Positions 58,331 to 64,000 of a stretch of 64,000 bases of DNA are shown one piece after another. Source of the stretch: Warburgia ugandensis (lineage: Eukaryota; Streptophyta; Magnoliopsida; Canellales; Canellaceae). The notes beneath the pieces were generated by a model. That model saw nothing but the letters and a program-made list of their open reading frames with translations, was not told where the DNA came from and did not search any database. Made by a program: the position numbers and the translations under genes. How positions within the stretch are numbered: position 1 is the stretch's first letter; every line of letters starts with the position of its first letter. Location of the stretch: the NCBI GenBank assembly GCA_035236585.1, contig CP141132.1, forward strand, positions 58,687,880 through 58,751,879. Reading direction: 5' to 3'.

Positions 58331-60208
58331 CATGTCCTTATCTTGTTACCACCATACAATTCTGGGTGGAAAATGTACATAAATTACCATGAGTTCCTAA
58401 AATGGAGTGAATTTTCTAAAAATTCCTTTATAGTTAGTGTAAATTTAGAGTTTCATAGATTAGTTAGTCAGGCAGTTGGTTAATCTAATTGCATTTTGCA
58501 TATTCATTTATCTTGCATCTCATTGTCCACATTAAAAGATCCATGCACTATCTCAAGAGTGCAGGTAATGTCTTTTTATCCCCTCTCTCCACTTAGTTAC
58601 TTCACTTATCCATTCATTTTTTCAAAATATTCAGGACAATGTTTAATTTAAGTATGGGGGTAGGGTATTTAAATTTTGATATGTTCAAAGTTGTTTTAGT
58701 CTTATATTTTTTAAAAATTTTGAAAATTTTGTGATAAGTTCATATATAAGGATAAGAATTTAGATTTTCTAAATATTCATTATCTTTTGTATTTTAGTTT
58801 ATTAATATATTTGTATACAATTAGTTCATTATTTTATCCTTTTTCTAAAGTATTCCATTGAAAATTAAATTTAAAATATTCATTCCACAAACTAGCAGTA
58901 TATATATAGTTTAAGTTGAAGAAAAATTATAATGTAGAGATCTTGAAGAAGATATGTAGAGACTTATAACCCATGTGAGTTCAAAGCCAATCTTCCTTTT
59001 TAAGGGTTATATATAAATTCTAAATTTTTCTTTAGTGAATATAATTTGCTAGTTGGTCTCATTATTCTTCATTTTGGTCAACTATTGGGAGATTATACAA
59101 AAGACTATACCATATATTTCTTGAGTTTATGGTCATTTTTAAGCCATATGAAACCTAAGAAATGATAAAGACCATCATTGGCAATCCCAAAGCCTTTAGC
59201 CTTCTCTAAGTTATTATTTTCCTACTAGTTAGCCACCATGAGCCATTGTAATGAGCTTTTTCTTTGTGAAAATCATTTTGACAAGTACCCATATTAACTC
59301 ATATAATATATCCATTACCCAACATTGTTGAAAATATGTAGAGATGATTGGATAAAAATCTTGGAGAAAAGTACAAACAATACAAGTCCAATGGATGACT
59401 ATAAAAGAGAAAAATTCAGGAAAAGGAGCTATATTCAAATGTCAATTGAAAAATGGAAAAAGAAGGTAGCCAAAGAAAAGAAAAATGTTCACTCTTATGG
59501 GTAGAAAAGAAAATTGAGAATACTTTGTAGAAAACCTTTACATATCTTTCAAAACACCTTTGTGTACCCTTATACCCCTTCTTTTGATAGCCCTATCTTG
59601 AGCCCATGTTTCATCCTATTAGAAGTCCTAACTTGATCTTAGGAGAAGTATGACTTGGATATAGTTATAGATGAGTAGGAATTTTGGTAGAGTAACACAT
59701 TATTTGAAAGTTGATATCCTTCTCATGAGACTATATTAGATTTTTTCTAAGTTATTATTATCTTGTATGAAATATGTGAGAATTTAGTCTTGATGAACAT
59801 TATTCTGCTCACATATTAATGAGAGATTAATCCCTTTCTAAGTGTCAACAATTCCTATGAGATTTGAAGTCATAACATACTTTTGGACAATAGTTTAGGT
59901 TATAATTTTCTTGGAGACTGATCATTATACACATATATATTGGCCATATTCACACACTCACATTCTAAGGTTTAATGATATAATGGAATATGTTTAGCAT
60001 ATGGGTAGGATTTTAAGCTATTGTTCATTTTTATTAGCATACTAAAATTAATAATTAATTGGAAGTTGAATGGAAGAAAATTTTCTCAGGTAAATAAAGG
60101 AATTTTATAAAAGTTTTGAAAAATATTTATCGGTATCATTTCTAGAAACCCTTACCAAACTACAATTCATCCACTATGAGTAACCAAGGGGTTTAAAGGC
60201 TTTCCTTG
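58331..60208 (+). other. Athila-type 3' untranslated tail, second unit
   Basis: The tail contains the landmark AGGACAATGTTTAATTTAAG then TATGGGGGTAGGG (about 58633-58665), the same motif as at 24520 in the other Athila-type element. The later segments (AGAGACTTATAACCCATG at about 58957 and an ATGAGTAACCAAGGGG stretch at about 60175) also correspond. No coding is seen. Confidence 0.65.
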
Positions 60209-60280
60209 TAATCAAATATATTGAAGGTGATGGTCTTTCCATTCCTCAGATAGTTTTAAATTTATTTACTTACTTCACCT
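60209..60280 (+). repeat. LTR scrap, end of composite
   Basis: About 70 bp (TAATCAAATATATTGAAGGT, then GTCTTTCCATTCCTCAGA and TTTAAATTTATTTACTTA) resembles 54260-54335 in the second LTR. The junction with the tail on its left is a deletion fusion. Confidence 0.55.
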
Positions 60281-60333
60281 TTTAAAAGGAGGAGGGTTTT
60301 GCATCAAGTGCTAGCTGACAAGTAAAACATTTT

Positions 60334-60447
60334 GAAGAAGTTGAAGATAATTTCATTATTTTCTCTTCTTAGTTACAAATGAATATACATATGCATATCA
60401 TTTGTAAGTAAGAAGAGAAAATAATGAAAATTGTCTTCAACTTCTTC
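60334..60447. repeat. 49/50-bp inverted repeat hairpin
   Basis: The left arm 60334-60382 and right arm 60398-60447 are near-perfect reverse complements (about two mismatches and one extra base), around a 15-base AT-rich loop. It lies between the LTR scrap and the LINE 5' repeats. No coding or terminal features suggest a known MITE family. Confidence 0.85.
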
Positions 60448-60487
60448 ACTTACAACAAACCTAGCATGATATGAATTGATCATTAAC

Positions 60488-60673
60488 ATTCCCTCAAGGT
60501 AGGGTGTCTCCCATAAGTCACATGCTACATCGGATCTCAGGTGTAGTGTGAGCATTCCCTTGAAAATGATGCACTACATTGAATCTCGAGGGCAATGAAA
60601 AATAGTCAAAGGCTACCAGAGCATTCCCTCAAAAATGACATTGCATCAAAACCGAGGTGCAGTGAATAATAGG
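60488..60673. repeat. LINE 5'-end tandem units, about 60-70 bp
   Basis: Three imperfect units, each with CATTCCCT(C/T)(A/G)A, a GCATC/ACATT-type block and a (T)GAATCTCGAGG- or GGATCTCAGG-type block (starting at about 60488, 60553 and 60622). The last leads into a GTGAATAATAGGCATGGG stretch that directly precedes the coding region. Confidence 0.65.
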
Positions 60674-60729
60674 CATGGGTTCATGTCATGGGGGTGAAGA
60701 AATGCATGTGTAAATAGGCCAGCTCAGAA

Positions 60730-61500
60730 AAATAAGATTCGTATCTCCACATGGAATATGAGCACATTGACAAGTAAGAGTCTAGAGTTAGTAAACACAA
60801 TCAAACATAGGAGAGTCAACATCACTTGCATCCAAGAAACCAAATGGAAAGGAGATAAAACTAGAGAAATTAATGGGTATAAGCTCTAGTACATAGGAAA
60901 GGACAATAATAGAATGGTGTAGGGATAGTGGTGGATAAAGAAATAAAGGATAAAGTTGTATATGTTAAAAGAACTAGTGATAGAATAATAATAAAGCTTG
61001 TTCTAGGAGAGAAGATCGTAAATGTTATAAATTCATATGCACCATAAGTAGGGTTAGAAGATAATCAAGAGACACTTATGGGAAGATATGGAGGGAGTCA
61101 TGCAAGAAATTTCCAACATATAGGAGATATTTATAGGAGCAGACTTAAATGGTCATGTAGGAAAAGAAATGGAAGGATATGATAGGGTACATGAAGGGTA
61201 TGATATCAAAGAATGAAATGAGAAGGAGAAAGCTATCCTCAATTTTTCTTTGGCAGATAACCTAGCCCTGGCAAACACATTCTTTAAGAATAGGAATAAA
61301 CACTTAATAACCTTTAAAAATGAACTCTATAAAAGCTAAATAGTCTTTTTTATACTTAGGAATACCAAAAGATCAATGTGTAAAGATTGTAAGGTGATAT
61401 CTGGTGAGAGTTTAACCTTACAACATATTATATCTACATTAAAATATTGAAGAAAGGAAATAAACTTAATAGGTGTCCAAAAACTAAGTGATGGAACTTA
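60730..61500 (+). pseudogene. RTE-type LINE endonuclease, inactive
   Basis: The AP-type endonuclease order is visible: IRISTWNMSTLTSKSLELVN, ITCIQETKWKGDKTREINGY, NGVGIVVDKEIKDKVVYVKR, KIVNVINSYAP, GADLNGHVGKEMEGYDRVHE, NTFFKNRNKHLITFKNELYK, then a stop, IVFFILR, CKDCKVISGESLTLQHI. The asparagine, QET glutamate and DLNGH residues are kept. The aspartate expected after the stop near 61340 is replaced by valine (IVFF). Single-base shifts (for example near 60912 and 61075) and stops confirm decay. Confidence 0.8.
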
Positions 61501-61867
61501 AAAGGGGTGATAACAACATCACTCATGAATAAGTTGACAGTGGAAGGAAATTGGAATAATGAAATACAAATAAATGCAATGTGGATTAATATGGTTGAGT
61601 CCATTAAAAAAGTAGTGAAAGATGTCCCTGGAGTATCTAAGGTAAGAGGCAATCAATATAGGAAACTTGGTGGTGGAATGAAAAGTGCAAAATGTTATTA
61701 AAGAAAAATGAGTGTGTCTTAAAGCATAGCAAAGGACTAGAAATAATGAAAAATTTGAGCAATATAAGAATGCTACAAGGGTTGCTAAGAGAATAGTAAG
61801 TGAGGCTAAACTCAAGGCATATGATGATCTCTATAATAGATTAGGATTAAGATAAGGTGAGGAAGAT
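61501..61867 (+). pseudogene. LINE connector region
   Basis: The frame 61507-61701 (KLTVEGNWNNEIQINAMWIN) and the following shifted part ending AKLKAYDDLYNRLGLR-like sequence correspond to the linker between endonuclease and reverse transcriptase in this LINE group. Stops and a shift near 61700 break it. Confidence 0.6.
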
Positions 61868-62355
61868 GTGTTTAAACTTATAAAAATAAGGGAAAAAAAG
61901 AAGGGTAAATACTTAGATCATGTTAAATGCATTAGAAGTGATGATCAAAGGGTATCAGTCAAACATGACAATATCAAACAAAGGTGGGAAAGTTACTTTC
62001 AAAAATGTTTAAATAACAATTGCCATGAGAATATAGAGATTGAAAGCACTATAAACCTAAATAACAATGTACATTATAAATACAACCATTGGATTAGAAT
62101 ACTTGAAGAGAAAGAGGCCTTAAAAAAGATGAAACTAAGAAAGGCCCTGGGATCTGATGGTATACCAATAAAGGTTTGGAAGCATATGGGAGGTACTCAA
62201 GTAGTTTGGTTGACAAAGTTATTTAATAAGATTGTAAAATCAAAGAAAATGTCAGATGAATAGAGAAAGAGCTCTACTATACCAATTTATAAGAATAAAG
62301 GAGACATGCAGAGTCACACTAATTATCGGGGATCAAACTTATGAGCCACACTATG
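61868..62355 (+). pseudogene. RTE-type LINE reverse transcriptase, N-terminal part
   Basis: The open frame to 62263 contains IREKKKGKYLDHVKCIRSDD, KQRWESYFQKCLNNN and LRKALGSDGIPIKVWKHMGG followed by LTKLFNKIVKSKKMSDE. The last two are the start of the reverse transcriptase domain. After a TAG in place of a tryptophan codon it continues RKSSTIPIYKNKGDMQSHTN and LMSHTM (in the next frame), where the LTR insertion at 62356 cuts it. The catalytic motif lies beyond the window. Confidence 0.85.
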
Positions 62356-62875
62356 TGTGACACCCCGAGTTTTCAAAATCCTTTTCCATATTTATACGAA
62401 AATAATAATAATTTATTGATAGAAAATAGATGGGATCCCAGAACTTAAAACTCATAATTTAAAATTTTTCACAGTGTCAAGAAAAATACCAATGAAGAAA
62501 ATCCCGAGGGTCATTTCACCTCAAAAACTACATTGAAGAAACAGAACCAAAAGTTAACCTTCTGAGCATGCTCACAATTTAAAACCAAGGTGAAATTTTA
62601 CAAATGTAAAGATACATGATAATGAAAGTTCCAAAGCTCCAGGGTCTATCTAAGATCACCACGTCATCCATGTATAAGCATATGAATACTATATAGTGAA
62701 GGGGGTCTAATCTATCAATATATACAATGACTAAGTAGAATTCCAAATATCCAATACTAGTCCAACAAATGTACACTACTCTGTCTCTGAATCTGACAGT
62801 ATCTGGTCCTCAAGCCCCTGTCCAGCTCCACTCTAGTCTGCCTGCTTCCCTTTCTGACTATCGCACTCTGATTCT

Positions 62876-62903
62876 GAAGCATTGCAAAACAATGCAATGC
62901 CTC
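62876..62903. repeat. conserved LTR hairpin 1, third copy
   Basis: GAAGCATTGC and GCAATGCCTC around AAAACAAT. One mismatch relative to the perfect copy at 7106. Confidence 0.7.
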
Positions 62904-63174
62904 AACAAGCCATGCTTGTGTAGGTAATATACATTCAAAGTAAACTGAATAAAAAAAAAAAAAAAAAAAAAATCACATGGCAAAAGGCATAAAGATCGTA
63001 AGATGATCAAACATATATATATAAATCCTTAAATCACACGATGAAGGACACACCAAGTCCATGAAATAAATGAAGTATCATCAATCACGATATCAAGACA
63101 TGCACAATCCAAGAAAATTTAGAAACACATGAATGCATGTCAAAAGTATCAAACATCATATATAGTCAAGCCCT

Positions 63175-63197
63175 ATGAGTGTCTCAAGTACACTCAT
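63175..63197. repeat. conserved LTR hairpin 2, third copy
   Basis: ATGAGTGT and ACACTCAT around CTCAAGT; a perfect 8-bp inverted repeat. It lies just upstream of a minisatellite, as in the other two LTRs. Confidence 0.7.
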
Positions 63198-63227
63198 AGC
63201 AACGTGGGGTTAGCTCTCTGTACCATC

Positions 63228-63462
63228 TGCTTTCACCCTTGCACCCTCACGGGCACTCAGGCACTCACGGAAATGACGTGTTCCACTTTCGCTTTCACCC
63301 TTTCACCCTCACAAGCACTAACAAAAATGACGCGTTCCACTTTTGCTTTCACCCTTGCACCCTCACAAGCACTTAAGCACTCAGGCCCTCATGAAAAGTC
63401 ACGTTGCACACCCGCTTTCACCCTTTCACTCTCACGGGCACTTAGGCACTCACAGGGTGAAG
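63228..63462. repeat. minisatellite, about four units of 55-68 bp
   Basis: Four imperfect units, each starting GCTTTCACCC and containing CACCCTCAC or CACTCTCAC followed by GGGCACT or AAGCACT. They occupy the same place in the LTR as the 49-bp units at 7552, but the unit sequence is different. The 172-codon open frame across it is a repeat translation. Confidence 0.85.
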
Positions 63463-64000
63463 AAATGCATCCTACCACAAGATCAATAGTCTCAAACATC
63501 AAGACAGAGAGACTCCCACATGTCAAAAATACCAATAATCAAGTGAATATCTCAAAATATATCAGAAACAGTGCATGCAATAACCACCCGAAAGATAGCA
63601 CGCACATGAGAAACTACATGCTAAAATTAATCTCATGCATACAGTAAGGCATAAATCATATGCCTCAAAATTCAAATCACCAAGTCATCATTTGAGAATC
63701 ATGGAAAAATTGTGAATGAAATCACCTACCTCGATATCGCAATATCCCAAACAAACGTGTAAACAATATCAAGGTGTATGCCCTGATGTACCTGTCACGA
63801 CATAATCATTATTAATTGTTAGGCCTCTCATTTTCTCCATGATCCCTAAATTTGCTATTCCGTTTAGTAAACCACAGTTATCTTTGTGATCGTGTGTCGA
63901 TCTGACGGTCTAATCATTCTTTGATCAACACCTCTTAAGGGACAGCTCAGATCAATCATCAGGATCATTGTTTCTTGACAATTCAATAGGGCCTGTTCTT

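Larger units (their letters stand above)
44992..60280 (+). mobile_element. tandem Athila-type composite (LTR-gag-PR-LTR-gag-PR-tail-LTR scrap)
   Basis: Two LTRs (44992-47955 and 51406-54521) are each followed by an Asp-tRNA-type primer site, the shared leader, gag and protease. In neither unit can I find reverse transcriptase, RNase H or integrase. The second unit runs on into an Athila-type 3' tail and about 70 bp resembling the LTR near its 3' end (60209-60280). The arrangement LTR-internal-LTR-internal-LTR is what recombination between related copies produces, followed here by deletions. LTR divergence is high, roughly 20% or more in the first 100 bp by eye, so this is the oldest of the LTR pairs compared. 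Confidence 0.75.
60488..62355 (+). mobile_element. RTE-type LINE, interrupted by LTR element at 62356
   Basis: The element shows short 5' repeats (60488-60673), then an endonuclease and reverse transcriptase start in the order of RTE-type LINEs of plants. It is cut inside the reverse transcriptase by the LTR at 62356, so its 3' end lies beyond the window. The coding part has several stops. Confidence 0.85.
62356..64000 (-). mobile_element. LTR of a del/Tekay-type element inserted in the LINE, runs off window
   Basis: It starts TGTGACACCCCGAGTTTT, the same start as the outer element's LTRs (TGTGATGCCCCGAGTTTT), and shares the two hairpins and some blocks with them in the same order, so it is a distant family member in the same orientation. 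The five bases before it (CTATG, 62351-62355) should recur after the element. No primer site precedes it, so this is the outer edge of a 3' LTR or a solo LTR. It also contains an A run of about 24 bases (62949-62972). Confidence 0.75.

Noticed and set aside
63129..63647. 172-codon frame with repeated threonine- and histidine-rich units
   Set aside because: It spans a minisatellite inside an LTR; the periodicity is that of the DNA repeat.

Overview
This window is plant nuclear DNA made almost entirely of transposable elements stacked inside one another. I see no host gene, tRNA, rRNA or CRISPR array. The kingdom call rests on the element families: a CACTA (En/Spm) transposon with plant-type domains, Ty3-gypsy elements of the del/Tekay and Athila types with 2-4 kb LTRs, and an RTE-type LINE. 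AT-rich DNA and deep nesting suggest a large, repeat-rich seed-plant genome, probably an angiosperm. I cannot name a species.

Layout. 1-4930: decayed CACTA transposon with a recognisable intron-containing transposase pseudogene (194-3447), then subterminal-type repeats and a local tandem duplication. 5036-5590: G-rich minisatellite. 5920-6070: possible copia gag scrap. 6498-34640: minus-strand del/Tekay-type element with very long LTRs (6498-10470 and 30786-34640). Its reverse transcriptase is split by a plus-strand Athila-type element (12146-28461), whose integrase is in turn split by a shortened LTR element (20704-24089, perfect 5-bp target-site duplication). 35281-44888: second CACTA-type gene (Transposase_24-like), whose exon is cut by a del/Tekay-type element with no recognisable coding (35761-44752, perfect target-site duplication). 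44992-60280: tandem Athila-type composite, LTR-gag-protease-LTR-gag-protease-tail, both units lacking reverse transcriptase and integrase. 60334-60447: near-perfect hairpin. 60488-62355: RTE-type LINE, interrupted inside its reverse transcriptase by a further minus-strand LTR (62356 to the window end).

History. Nesting gives a relative order: CACTA DNA first, then the 6498-34640 element, then the Athila element within it, then the 20704-24089 insert. LTR divergence judged by eye at the first 190-240 bp agrees: about 10% for the outer element, about 6% for the Athila element and about 6% for the 35761-44752 element. The innermost insert is the exception, because its two LTR-like halves differ far more than its nested position allows.

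All coding regions carry stops, frameshifts or deletions, so nothing here looks autonomously active. The more unusual signals are non-coding: two hairpins conserved in three related LTRs and flanking variable minisatellites, a leader segment shared by three Athila-type units, the 46-bp tandem array in the outer element, and the 60.3-kb hairpin. I found no convincing new biological system.
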